The notes under the pieces: model-generated | The model's input: the letters and a program-made list of their open reading frames with translations, nothing else | The model's database searches: none | Told to the model about the DNA's origin: nothing | Part shown: piece by piece, positions 45,335-57,775 of the stretch | How the letters are laid out: each line of letters opens with the position of its first letter | Numbering within the stretch: the stretch's first letter is position 1 | Made by a program: the position numbers and the translations under genes | Source: Bryopsis sp. KO-2023 | Lineage: Eukaryota > Chlorophyta > Ulvophyceae > Bryopsidales > Bryopsidaceae | Assembly: GCA_030272585.1 (NCBI GenBank) | Contig: BSYQ01000003.1 | Location: 2,418,001 to 2,482,000, forward strand | Length of the DNA stretch: 64,000 nt | Direction: 5' to 3'

Positions 45335-48300
45335 TTATTTCCCGTCAGACCTCAGCCATTCGACGATGTTTTGCATGGGAGGTCGATCCTCAGGCTTGAG
45401 TTGCGTGCATGCGAAAAAAAGTTTTTTTGCCACTTCTGGCGCTTCTGGCGGAATTTTCATTATCCGGCCCTTGTCCGAGGGGACTTGCCTGGACATCGCC
45501 AGAGGTTGAAATTCCGTGATGTCCTCACCGCTGACCAATTCCCAGACAAGCACTCCGTAACTCCAGATGTCGGCCTTGATGCTTGCTCGCTCCTTACGCA
45601 TTACCTGCGTTTCGTGTTTGGATGGAGAAAAAGAGAAGTTGAAAAGAATTGACAAAAAAAAAATCCTGGGATGTGTATTTTAGAGTGGGACCCTTTTTTT
45701 TCCTTACCTCCTGTCAGTGTTTTTGTTGAATAGGAAACAGAGACTGACACCAACTCAAAACAAAGAGAGGAGAATGCAAGGACTTGATATCTTCTCGAAA
45801 GTCCGACCGGTCAGTTTCCCCCCCCCCCTTTCCTTTTTTAAAAAGGACAGAAAATTCTCTGGTCTTTTTGCGATTTTTTTTCTTCTTTTTTTTCTCTCTA
45901 CCTCTGGAGCAGCCCACAGAGGCGTCATGACAGGCTGTGCTGTAACCAGTTCCTTGACTTGTTTTCTGACCATCCCCACATCAGCGATTTTTGCCACCCC
46001 CTCTTCCGACAAAAGCACATTCGGGCTCTTCAAATCACGATGCATCATGGGAGGCTTCTGGGAGTGCAGATAATTTACACCCAAAGCCACATCGAGGGCA
46101 ACCTTCTTCCCCAGACGCTCCCATCTATCATTAACACCCCCCCCAGGAAAAAATATAGAAAAATGTCAGAATGGGTATGATACAAGCCTCTGGCAATTTT
46201 AACCTCTTTCCCCTTAGGATTCGTATTTAAGGAAAAATACAGATATTTAAATAGATAAATATTGAATTGACAATTATTGCACACATGGCCAAGAGGCCGA
46301 GTGCAGCCCGGTCACGGAAATGTGTTACAATCTGACTCATACTTAAAAACCACCATAGCATCACAATGTAGCTCTCTACCCCAATGTATATTCACATATT
46401 TTTTCTTTTAAACAAACAAAGGAGCGACAAAGGAAAAACGCACTTCCAAAAAAAACCCAAAAAAAACAGAGGGAAAGCCCTACCTCATTGTTTCCTTGTG
46501 GTTGCGAAGCGCACTGTACAGATCCCCTCCTCGCATGAGCTCCGTCACGAAAAACATGCTCCCCGGCTCCAGACAGGCCCCGTAAAACTGGACGATGTTT
46601 CTGTGATGCAGACTGCTGAGCGTCTGGACCTCCTTCAAAAACAGGTCCAGCTCTTTGGGCGACGGCTTTTCAGTCTTCACCACCTTGACAGCCACTTCAT
46701 CCACGTTGTTCATGACGGCTTTGTACACCATGCCGAATCCGCCCTCCCCCAAGCGGCATTTTTTCCCCTCCGCATTTCTGCATATTTTGATGTCTTCCAG
46801 CGAAAGAATCAAGCCCTTGAGTTCTGCTGTCAGACACAGCAAGTGGATACGATCATCAGGTCAAGTTTTCCAATCATGTCGAGTGGAGCGACAGGGGAAG
46901 ATTGCCACCGCCACAAACTCAGCAAATAACGAGGCTTTGACTTATCCACCACCCACCCACTTAATCAGAAAATAATGGGGCTTCGATTACCCACCACCCA
47001 CCCACTTACCTCACTTCCAACTGAAGCTTAGTTGAAGTTAAAAACTATAGCAAGTAAGTACCAAACATAGAAAACCACGACATATCGCCCACATTGAAAA
47101 AATATGCAACACAGATTCCAAAAAAAATCAAGCCAAAACCGGCAAGCCAAACTCAGTGAAGCGACACCTTCCCCCCCCCCTCTTCTTTTCTGGAGAGGTA
47201 TATTTGAGATGGTAGCTTTTTTTGTTTTTTTTAAAACACAAAAGAAGCCAAAATAAAAATGAAGAGGACTCACGTGGTGCTCCGTCTTCGTGGTTGGGTT
47301 GAGTGTTGTCATCCTGTTGAGCTTTCTTATTATTGTTTTCTTGCTGTTCCTTCCTGAACCTCTCGCTCTTTTCGAACTGGAGCTCCTGGTTGGCTTCGGG
47401 CGGCGGCACTCGTGGAGACCTCCTGGGGGACACCCTGGGCGAAACTCGGCTCTTGCTGACCTCCCTGGGTGTGGGCTCCACGGAGCCGTTCCTTTCCCCT
47501 TCACCCCCTGCAGCTGGACGATTGGAGCGACCCGCTGAAACAGCAACCCCGAAAACACAAAATTCAAAAAAAAAAAAAATCACACAGGAAATATCAGTCC
47601 TCCCCGTTGACCGTTTCACGTAACAAGGAAATCGGAGGTCTTCCGGTGAAGCCGATGGATGGCTTTTACAGCAGAGGGTTGCTGGAGAGTCTGACACTCA
47701 CATCTATCAGAATCCTGTGGGTCGTGACGGAGGTGCGACCTTCCCGAGCCTCCCGCAGCGGAACCTGAGGCGCTCCTGCCATGAAAGCTGCCCCCATCAG
47801 AGCCCCTTCCCTTTTGTGGAATTCTTGACACACCCCTTTAAGATAAAGAAATACCACCCCGCAAGTCAAGCCAGATAGACATCCAGCGGGTTTTCTAGTC
47901 TAATTATTTCCTGTTCTACTTTTAGCTAGCTCTCTACTTAGTTGGTAGTCTGACTCGTATGTAACCCACCCCAGGTTTCCCCGTTATTTCGAATATTTGC
48001 CATGTGCTGCGGCTTCTTGTTTTTTTGGTCGTGTGTCAGGGGCGTTTTTTCCTTTTTCCTATTTATTCCTCGAGTTAAAAAAAGGAAAAATAGAAGAAGA
48101 AAAAAAGACTTACAGAGCCCTTCTGGCAAAAGAGGACGCAGCAGGGCTGGGGTGGGGAATTCTTGAAGGAGACCTTGTCACGGTGCCAGTGGAGGAATGC
48201 TCATAGGAACTCAAAATTTGTTCGGTGGAGTCCGTCTGGCAGCCTTCGCCAGGTGAGAAAGAGCACAAAACTTCTGCGCCTGCCAACCCCAGCTCCTGTA

Positions 48301-51300
48301 GAAAAAACCCCACCCAAACACACGCAGAGCTTTTTATTACCCATCTTCAATGGCTTGCGGCCCTTTATTCACTTCACCAAACAGATCGAGGTCAGCCGAT
48401 CAATTCCTCAAGACCTCTTGTTTAGAAAAACCACAGTTTGAAAATTACTTTTTCTCCTTCGTACGCCTTTTTGGAGTTTAAGAAAACCTACTCCACACAT
48501 TTGCATAGACTCCCCCCAAAAAAAATAAAAATAAAAACATGCTCTTTATGCATGTTGAGTCAGGCAAAATGTTCATGTCTCGAGTGTGTAGAACTGCACC
48601 TCTCGTATCGACAGCAACTGGCCATCGCAAGGAACCACCATCCTTCCGAATGGCTTCAGCAAAGCTAAGAGTTCTCCAAGAAGGGTCTGAACATATCAAG
48701 AAAAGACAACATTAAGCAAAAATAAATGGCAAGTTTGGTGAGGTGGAACAAACATTTCTATCTTTCCAGAACGGATGAGACAGCAAAGAGCTTCTTGCAC
48801 CAACCAACTCCCTCTCCCCCCCAAAATAAATAAAAAAAATAAAGAAAGAAAGAAAGAGCAAAATTTAACCACCAATAACCTGCAGCATTGAAGCAATTTA
48901 GATAAATTGAGAAACATGACACGTGCAGATCGAACTGAATGATACCTCCTCCCCAATATAACAAGTAAAAAAAAAAGTAAAAAAAACAGGAGGAAGAAAG
49001 GAGACACATCATGTCAGGCATTAATCACAAAAACTGTTTTACCACAAGGGTTTCACCATTCATTATTATTTGCTGCGGTTAAAAAAAACCCTTACCCGTG
49101 CGAAAGATGTTGATACAGCTATTCTGTCGAAGCGTTCCACGTTTTCAAACAAATGAGAAACTTCTCCCACGAGGAATTTGGGCTTCAGTTCTCCCAGTGC
49201 CCGCAAATTTTCAGCCTGGGTTTCTGCAAATGCACAGGCGACGGCATCTCCCTAACAACACCCCCCAAAACCTACATGTCACCACAAATACACCAATCCA
49301 ATGAACGGCTACCGCTGCCTACTCCATCATATATACATGTATACATATCTGTACATACGCAATCGCTTGCTTGACCCCTCTTTTTCGCTTTTCTTTTTGG
49401 GGATTTGTATATATCTTTACATTCGCAATTGCTTGCTTGACCCCTCTTTTTCGCTTTTCTTTTTGTTTTTTTTTACCCCTGCATACAGGACTGTCAAAGC
49501 ATTTAGCCCAAGTCGTTTAATAAATATATTATTAATATTATATAAGACTGTGCAAGACCTCTGTCAGTTTTTCCCCTCAAACTAAGCTAACCAGTGCTAT
49601 TCATTGCGACGATTTCACCAGAGAAAAACAAGGCATCCCAACATCAAGTGGGAAAAAAATTTACCAAAAAAAACAACTCCCACCTCGATGCCGATTGCCC
49701 GTCCTGATGGTGCTACGATATATGCTGCCAGACAGACGAGGTATCCGGTGTTGCAGCCGACTTCCAAAAATGAATGACCGGGCTCCAATTGCAACGCCTC
49801 CAAAACTGTCAAGTGGAAGTTGAAGGCCGGCAAGTCAAGATCCAGGTCGCTGACGATCACAGCATCTCCATTGTAGGCATAATCGACCTTAAAAAAAAAT
49901 TCAAACAAATGAGATGCAAGGACATGTGGTGCACCCCCCCCCCCCCCCCCCAAATAAAAAAACAAAACAGAACAACCAATAACAATTAAAAAAACCCGAT
50001 ATAACATATATATACATGTGACTGAATGAATGTTCAATTTATAGAGAGATATATTAGGCAAACTTGCCCCAACGAAGGCAATTCACGACGAGGTGATTCA
50101 GGCCGAATCCTTGAGAAAATAATTCAGCCAACTGTCCCCAGTACTGTGCACTTGATATCTATAGCTATATATATTTATATAAAATAAAATTCACATGATT
50201 CAATCCTCTCATATCCATTGTCAAATTTACAAAGACGACGAGACAGCACCTTGTTTGGGCCGACGAACATGCCTCTGGGAACCAGTCGCACTGCTTCTTC
50301 TACCAATTTTTTGGGCCGGATGTTGAACTTATCTTCCACGACATGAAGCATTTCCGAGATCTGGTCTTGCAACAGCATCTCAGCGTGGACCTCTGGCTTG
50401 TATTCATCCGAGCCAAGCAACTTCAAAGATCTACGGCTCATTTCAGCAACGTCGGTTATTGCTGAGTTGGCCTGCACTCCACCCAAACAAAAACTATTTT
50501 CATGTCTCTTTTTTTTTAAATAAAATTTTCGTCAAGTTTACGTTTTATGTTTTTTTTCAACTGTGCCACTCGAGGAAATCTGACCAGAAATGACTCGTCA
50601 ACCAAAACGAAATCCATATCGTGTCCAATAATAAATCCACTACGTTATAGACCGAAAAGCAAACACTTGACGATTCACTGGTCATTATTCAAACAAATCA
50701 ACAGAAACGACCCCCCCCCCCCCCAAAAAAAAAAAAAGAAAAAATGCCTTCAAAAATATCATCGGATGTAACCAAACACCTGGCTTGTATTCCATTTATG
50801 AGTTGCTTTGAATGGCAATTGGCTTACCAAATCTAACAATGCAGGAACTACAGCCGTGGACATCAAATGCTTTCGATGGTCGGGGCTCTGACAAAGATCA
50901 TGCAAGACAGCAGCAGCTAGAGCTTGGACTTCGGCTGACCCTCTCCAACATCGACGAACTAATACTGGTACCCCCCCTACACAGCAACATGCAATCAACC
51001 ACCCCTCACTCAAATATCCAGAAACAGAAACAACTCAAGAAAGACTGCAAGAAAGACTTGCAACATAATGCTGCTTGCTCAAGTGGATTTCTTTTGGAAA
51101 TGCAAAGAAACAGAAACAGAAAATGCTGAGAGATTCGGTTGCAGATTTTTTTGACTAAAAGACTCTTTGTCCAAATGCAAGTAAGAATCTCAGTGCAAAT
51201 TTCCAGGAAAACCTGCAGTTGCCCCCTCTTTCGCCAAAAAACCTGGATAAGAAAACCACCTCCCGGCCACGCACGCAGTTTCGTTCCATCGATTTTTTGC

Positions 51301-53482
51301 TTCGACCACTTCATTCATTTGGTCGTTTTGATTCCCCAACCCCTTTCTGAAAACTCATTCATCCATCGACCGTTGCAAATATATTTGTACGTACATACGA
51401 GAGCTCCCCCTTACCATGGGTTAGAAGTTGGTCCTGAACTACGACATCTACTCCACGAAGCAAGAACAGTGTCCTAATTATGTAATGTTGCGTTCTATCA
51501 TTCCCCGTATCCAGTGCTGCCAAAAATGCTTGCAGGTGACCCCCCTGGACGCTTTCGGTTGCAGCTTCTTTATGAGATGCCAGCTTTTCCAGGGCACAAG
51601 AAGCCCCCTCTTGACCTCGAGCTCCACCCTCCCGTAAAACTTTTAGTAATGGAGGTACAGCACCTTTTTTCAACATGCACAATCACCCCCTCGTCAGCCA
51701 AAAAAACGGAAACAATCTATGAACGAAAATCGAAACATCAAAATTGATCGTGAAAATGATGTTATTGAAGTTATATAACCTGCCTATTTTTTTTCTTTTC
51801 GATTTTTGAATTCATTGCGACTAAACATGAAATTGTCCAAAAAGATTTAACGTTTTGAGTTCTTTCTATGGACACCCTCCGCTGCGAGAAAAAAACTTCC
51901 CTTCTGATTTCGCTTTTTTAAAAAGCAATCGTAAAGAAAATCTATATTTTCATATATAAATACATGTTGAAAAAAAACTCTGCATCAGGCCATCACCTGT
52001 TACGTAAACCCTGTGTCTGACACCGACATCTTCCACGAGCCGAGCCAGGGCCCAGGCAGCATAAGCTTGACCATCCTCAGACCCAGTGGTCAGCAAATCA
52101 ATGAGGCTGGCCACTACCTCAGGTTCCGCCAAGTCTCTGCGAAAACAACAATAACGGAACCTTATGCAAGTTTATCCCTCCTCGTCTTGTATCTCCCCCC
52201 CCCTCCTCCTCCCTCCCTCTTTTTTTCTTTTTTTTCGATCGTTATCCATGGTCTCTTTTCTCAAGGAGATGCAAGAGGGGGGGGGGAGGGGGGTTGGGGG
52301 GGAGGCAAGGCGGACGCACAGATTGGAAAAACCTTTAACCAACCTTGACGCCCTTGGATCTGCTGCAGCGACTTGCTCAACGACCTTCGCGGCTTGCTCC
52401 CGTAACTGATTGTCGCCCGAAGAGAGTATCCCCACGAGCTGCGAAATCTCATCACCGCGCAACTCGTCGGACCTCATTTTCGACCCCATCTTCAGAATTT
52501 TGTCTTTGAGCACTCCGTTGCAGTCCGACATCCTCTGCAAGGCCTTAAGGGCGTTGTCTTTACTGCGTTGAGTAAGGCCGTCAGCAGCCACACGTACCAG
52601 GACCTCAATTCCCCCCTGCTCCGCGATACTCTCCGAACACTGCGAGGAGCGTGACAGGACCTTGCAGACGTCCACAGCCTCGGCCTGGACGGCTTGGTGC
52701 GGTGACGTACAAAGCTGTAACAGAAACGGTAACGCCCCCGCATTCATGATTTCGACCTGAAGGTCGTCTTTGTCCGCGCCCAGGAAGTAGAGCGCAATCA
52801 AACACCGCTTCAGCAGCCCCTGATCAGGCGACAACAGCAAGTTAACGATAGGCTTGAGCCCGCCCGCTTCGACCAACTCCACCGCTGCAGAATCACTGCG
52901 AGCCAATCGACCTATCGCCCGCAAAGCACCCTTTTTCCCATCGACGGGTGTACCGACACTCTGTAGCATTCCGACCAAGGCTCTGACCGCCCCACAGCGC
53001 TCCATTTCGCAACGAGATTCCTCGACACTGGTCAGCGCCGATAGCATGTACGCGGCATACAGCCTACCCTTGGCATTGCCGGTTAGTAGCAGCTGCACCA
53101 ACGGCTCCACGGCGCCGAGCATTGATACCGAATTCCGCGTCTCCGCATTGTCCGCAGTGAAGTTGAAGAGCCCCTCCGCCGCCCAGGCTTTCTCATCCTC
53201 GTCACCTGACCTCAAAGTTTCGATCAACTGTTCGACAGTAGACTCCGAAAAGCCCAGTCGGGGCCCCCCCCGGTGCGCCAGACCCAGTTCCGCCAGCTGA
53301 GCCTCATCCACCCGCCGAAGATTGGACTTGTACCGCAAACCCTGGTCGAGAAGGATGTTACGTCGGTGGTGGTCCTCGGGCTGGCCGGTCACCTGCCGGG
53401 GAGGCGAGGGCGACTCCGACCGATTACCCACCGCGCTAAAACACTCCTTCAATTTGTATGCGAGTCTCAATTTAAGAGACAT
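45335..53482 (-). CDS. armadillo-repeat / PIMT-like methyltransferase / protein kinase fusion
   Basis: Fourteen exons close in phase for 1,240 aa: 53482-52344, 52136-51997, 51663-51415, 50976-50828, 50471-50250, 49887-49684, 49215-49096, 48686-48600, 48295-48114, 47835-47702, 47534-47274, 46826-46484, 46124-45902 and 45604-45335. Residues about 60-590 are roughly twelve ARM repeats (GAVEPLVQLLLTGN, GGLKPIVNLLLSPD, GAVPPLLKVLREGG and others). Residues about 575-790 resemble protein-L-isoaspartate methyltransferase: LVPRGMFVGP, SAM loop FLEVGCNTGYLVCLAAYIV, RAIGIE, LLKPFGRMVVPCDGQLL. The usual ISAPHM substrate loop is not recognisable. A Ser/Arg/Gly/Gln-rich linker (790-965) leads to a kinase: LGEGGFGMVYKA, VAVKVV, HRDLKSPNVLL, ADVG in place of DFG, WAAPEVM, DIWSYGVLVWEL. 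HRDLKS suggests a tyrosine-kinase-like family. Exon 5 spans the ARM/PIMT boundary and phases match through the linker. Confidence 0.82.
49343..49474. repeat. 66-bp tandem duplication in an intron
   Basis: Two copies with period 66 share CTTGACCCCTCTTTTTCGCT and the flanking CGCAAT(C/T)GCTTG. They lie in the intron between exons 6 and 7 of the ARM-PIMT-kinase gene. Confidence 0.8.
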
Positions 53483-54799
53483 TCACACGGAGGCTAGACA
53501 ATCCAGCTTGACAGCCCCCTCTAACCTTTTCTTTTCTTTCGTTCGCTCTACGGTCGAGGTCCAAAAAGATAGTAGTCCCTATTAGGTGATTGCTTCGCGA
53601 AACAGAAAGATTTACACCACGGCACGTTTCCACTGGTATTTCTTTTTCTTTTCGCCCCGTTCGAAAAGGGTGTCAAGGGTAAGACGGGCGTCCGCAGGAA
53701 AAAACCAACGGGAGCGTTTCTCAGTCAGATACGCGTTGCTGAGTTGCAAACATGCGAAAAAAACATCTTGACGAGTGGACGATACTGTGATTGGAGGGCC
53801 GCCGATCACATCATTTCTCGCTCATCAAAGCGTAGAACTCCGACGTACGTCATGCGGCGAATTTGAGTGGGGCTCCGCACGGGGAAAAGGGAGAGAAACA
53901 AGCCTGACACACACCGACAGCCAAAAATATCTGCACCCCATGTCGGGCTGGAGGCCGCACCTCCACGCGCACGGAAATCAACACATTACGAATCTGTGTC
54001 GGTTTCTCGGCAGCCAAGAACCGCCACCAACGGCAGCCGACTTGAACCACGACTGTCCCCGCTACTACACGCCCAGATCATCCACAGTGCAACAGAAACA
54101 AGCCGTGGGCCAATGAGGTCCAGCATCCTAAACCCCACGGGGTCCTACAGTAGCTCCTTTTCCAGATCGAGATTAAGATTGCCGCTTGGCAGACGATCGT
54201 TCCGAGAGGAAAACGCAGTGTCAGAGCAGGGGTGCAGCTGCAGGGAGCCACGCGCGCAGGAACCCTTTGGCGTCCGAGCCCCGCACACAACGGATACGTA
54301 ACAAAACCGCCCCAAAGTGAGATCCGACAATCTATTCCCCCCCACGTGAGTCGAAAACCTCCGTCCGTGCCAGTCATTGCGACTCGGAGCGGACACGTGC
54401 GGGAGATTTTCCTCCACCGTCCTCTGCACGGAAATAGGTTGCAAGAACGGATAATCTGGACTGGCGTTGGCACGTTTTGCTCGAAACCTTGGGGCGAGTA
54501 GAACTCTCTTTTTTTTCCATCTCAAAGGTGGTGTTCTCTGATGTGGATTGGGGGGGGGGCCTGTCGGATGGAGTCCCAGCAATATAATGGTGCGATTGTG
54601 CAAGTCGATCCTTGAGCCAACTGATGGACTACATGGCCCAGTCACCACCGCCTGTGTTGATAGTTCGCCACAGGTCTAGAACAATGGCCAGGGTCAGGTC
54701 AACCCACCTCACAAATCTTGGATTGGCTTCATCGGCCAATGGACCGCCCTCATATGCATTCCACTATTCATGCCCCACGGGGCAGCACACATCATTATC
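53483..54799. other. intergenic region
   Basis: This is the upstream region of the ARM-PIMT-kinase gene and the 3' side of the glomulin-like gene, of balanced base composition. Both strands show open frames of about 140-165 codons (53867-54301 plus, 54648-54145 minus) with no domain and poor protein-like composition; I do not call them. Confidence 0.4.
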
Positions 54800-56933
54800 T
54801 CATTCAATTAACTCTTGAACCCTTGTAACAACTTCATCCAACCGTTCCAGCCCCAACAACCACGCTTCACAGTCAGTCCCCTCCCACGATTTCGACTCTT
54901 TTACACCCTCCTCCACACACTCCCTGAAGTATCGACAACGTTTGGAAATCACCCCAACCACATCCCCCCCAAGCACTCCCAGCTCATCCTCCCTGTTGCC
55001 CATCTGTTCCAGATTCACAATCAAATACCGATACAAATTTAGTGCAGCCGCAAGGAGATCCGAAGCATGTAAGACACCTTCCCACCCTCCCCGGTCAACG
55101 CTGACTATATCTCTGATCACTCCAACCACATCTGGACTGTTGAACCTTGATTTGCTTCCCGTTTGCCTCTCCCTGACCACCAATGATTTAAAATCCTGAA
55201 ACAGAACGGCAGCTATCTCAGGATGTGGGCATGCAAACAACTCCTGGTAGAGCGACCATCTCATTGAAACCTCGGCAGCCTCCAGAACGGACTTGACAGT
55301 CGACAAGCACACCATGCGCAGCTGTACGTTGAGATTCCCATTCATGTGTTCGACCAAATCTTTCAAAAGACGCGATATAACATCCGTGTGCGGTCCATTC
55401 GAGATCTCCCTCCTGAATTCGGGTGTCTTGAAAACAGCAGAAACCAGTGCCAGACCTGCGAACACTGTCGGATCATCCGAAGCCACATTGCACATTTCCA
55501 CAGCGATATTGAGGACTTGGTTGGGGTCGACTGTCAATCGTAAAGCTTGGGCAAGTTTGTCCGAGCAAAAGCATCCCCACAACAGAAACCCCACACTGAT
55601 GGTCATAGCTCTTTTGGTTTCGATTTCGTTCGCATGATCTACCGCTTGCATCCATGCTGTAGTCAACTCATCCACTTCCTCAAAGTCAGTCCATCCCCAC
55701 CCTGCCCCATGCAGGAACTGAGCAATCATAACCAACATATCCTCGGAAAACTCGCTTGCATGCTCCTCCATTTCCTCACAAGCCATTCGGGCTGCCAGCT
55801 TGGAAAGGTACAATCTCAACAGCTGCACGAGGAATGCCCGAATCGTGAGGGAGGTTTCCTTGGGAAGACTATCCAGCGACGAATCATAGCCACAGCTCGC
55901 CGGACAATCTCGGGTAAACAACAGGACGATTCTCAGCTGTTCGAGGACCTCGGCATTGTCATGAGAGGAGGTCAACCCCCGGGCTAGGTGCAGAGCCAAG
56001 GACAAGCTGTCGCCCAGAAACGCTTGCTTTCGCCTCTTTATCCGAGACAGAATGGTTGGGAGGTGGTTGAGGATTGTACATCCCAATTTCCTGGAATCGC
56101 TGTCTTCCCAGCATTCGGAGGGGAAAAGGTGCACTCCTTCCACGATTCCTGTTGAAATGAGGGTATCTCATCACCACTGATTAAAATGAACACCACACAG
56201 CCAAATATTTCAAGTGGGTTTGAATGGTCCACAAAAAAATGAGCAATCGGTGTTTCAAATCTCCTTTGCCATTTACGGCCCCTGATTATTTCCCACAAGA
56301 AGTTGCCTTTAAGATGGCCCAATTCAACAGAAATTGCAGTCCAAAAAAATTGCCTCAAATCTACTGCTTGTCTTTGGATCATTTTTTAGATTTGATTGGA
56401 TGTCACAGTCAGATGAGGGAACTTGCACCAAAGCCACCCCCCCCCCCTCTCCTTTCACCCCTTCCAAAAACAAAAGGGAAATTGCTTGGGTTACAGTGAA
56501 AATTTGGACCTTGAGGTGGTTTCTTCAAATTGATTCCTGTGCAGCGTAACGCTTGAAAAACGCTTCACCACGACGTTTTTCTCAACGTCAGATCTGGCAG
56601 CCACCTGCCTGTAAACACGTCTCTCCCTGGTCCGGCCTCCACCAGAACGCCGAGAATATTTTCAGCGTGCTGCCGACAAGCGGCGCCGCCGAGTCCTGAT
56701 AGTAAGACTGGCGCGCAGAAGTGAAGAGCGCAACGGTCGAGCAATTCCCTGATGTTTGGGTGATCTATCCGGACACTGTGGCGAAGTGATTTGAGGAAGG
56801 ACAAGGGAGCTGGTTCGCTGTCGGATGCGGATTCGGACAGCAAATCTTGATAGGCAGATTCGCACAGTTTTTCAGCAGCGTCGATGTCGTTTTTATCCAC
56901 AGCGAGCACAAGACGTCGGTTGAAATCCTCCAT
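54800..56933 (-). CDS. ALF4/glomulin-like alpha-solenoid protein
   Basis: Three exons (56933-56605, 56353-56175, 56148-54800) close in phase for 618 aa, close to the length of plant ALF4 and animal glomulin. The protein is almost entirely alpha-helical, with HEAT-like pairs and no membrane segment. The C-terminal segment SDLLAAALNLYRYLIVNLEQ matches the conserved glomulin/ALF4 C-terminal core. In animals and plants glomulin/ALF4 binds RBX1 and restrains cullin-RING ubiquitin ligases. Exon 1 begins MEDFNRRLVLAVDKNDIDAA. The two introns are of very different length (251 bp and 26 bp). The second runs from GTGATG to CAACAG, is unusually short, and keeps the frame. Reading through it instead would shift the frame. 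Assignment rests on length, fold and the C-terminal motif. Confidence 0.7.
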
Positions 56934-57775
56934 ACCTTTTCTGCCTTCCCCCCCTCCTGACGACTGTTATGGAGGCATGTGAATTTGGGATTTGATGGTC
57001 GGGATGTAAAAATTGTGATGGAAATGTATACGGCATTCTTTCAGTGGAACGAAAGGTACCCCATGAAGAAAAAGCAAGTGAATCAATCAATCATTGATTA
57101 CATGTTGCCTGAGGAGCCACTCTGCAAAAAGAAGAAGCAAGTGAAATAGCAGGTGTCGGCCGCAAAATCAGGTGACTAATTTTTTTTCCATTAAAATGCC
57201 TCGTCCTGACATGAATCCCAGCTTTACTCTCTGCCCTTTCCAAGAATAAGGGAAAAAAAAAATGCCCATAACAAAAAGAATAAATCGAATGCTTAAATTG
57301 TCAATCCCTCCATCCCCTGCAGTTCTTCTTGAAGAAAAATCCGTCCCATCATGAGATTTTCCCGAGTACAATATCCATTTCACTGACCCCCCACCCCCCC
57401 CCAAAAAAAAAAAATGAGAAACATCAGGGAAAGAAAAAATAATAATAAGTCAGAAAAGTAAGAACGGATATATAAAACAATGGAGTGTTGATTGCTCCAT
57501 TATTCTTCCCCCCTGGCCCCTCCCTTTTCCTCGGGGTTTTCTGGCTTTGTCAAATTCTACTCTTAATTGGAAGACACCAAATCCTTTCCTGCTGTCCCCT
57601 CAAAATGCTTGACAAAGAAATCTCACATCACAATTCTTGTCAAGAGATTATGCCCAGTATGGCTTGCACTCGTAATGCCAGATTAATCATTTCCTTCAAT
57701 CCCAGATATGTCTGTCTGGGGGTGTGTGTGGATTTAATATTGTATGCAACCTGCTCTTGATGTACTTTTCACATG
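56934..57775. other. intergenic region
   Basis: This is the promoter side of the glomulin-like gene and the 3' side of CFAP410. It contains C, A and T runs near 57388-57415. No gene was found. Confidence 0.45.

Noticed and set aside
46926-47010. Short repeated phrase ACCCACCACCCACCCACTTA twice in an intron
   Set aside because: Real but only about 25 bp and within a simple CCCA-rich stretch; not worth a separate feature.
53867-54648. Overlapping open frames of about 145 and 167 codons on both strands
   Set aside because: Both have poor protein-like composition, no domain and no splice continuity; they overlap each other in a non-coding spacer.
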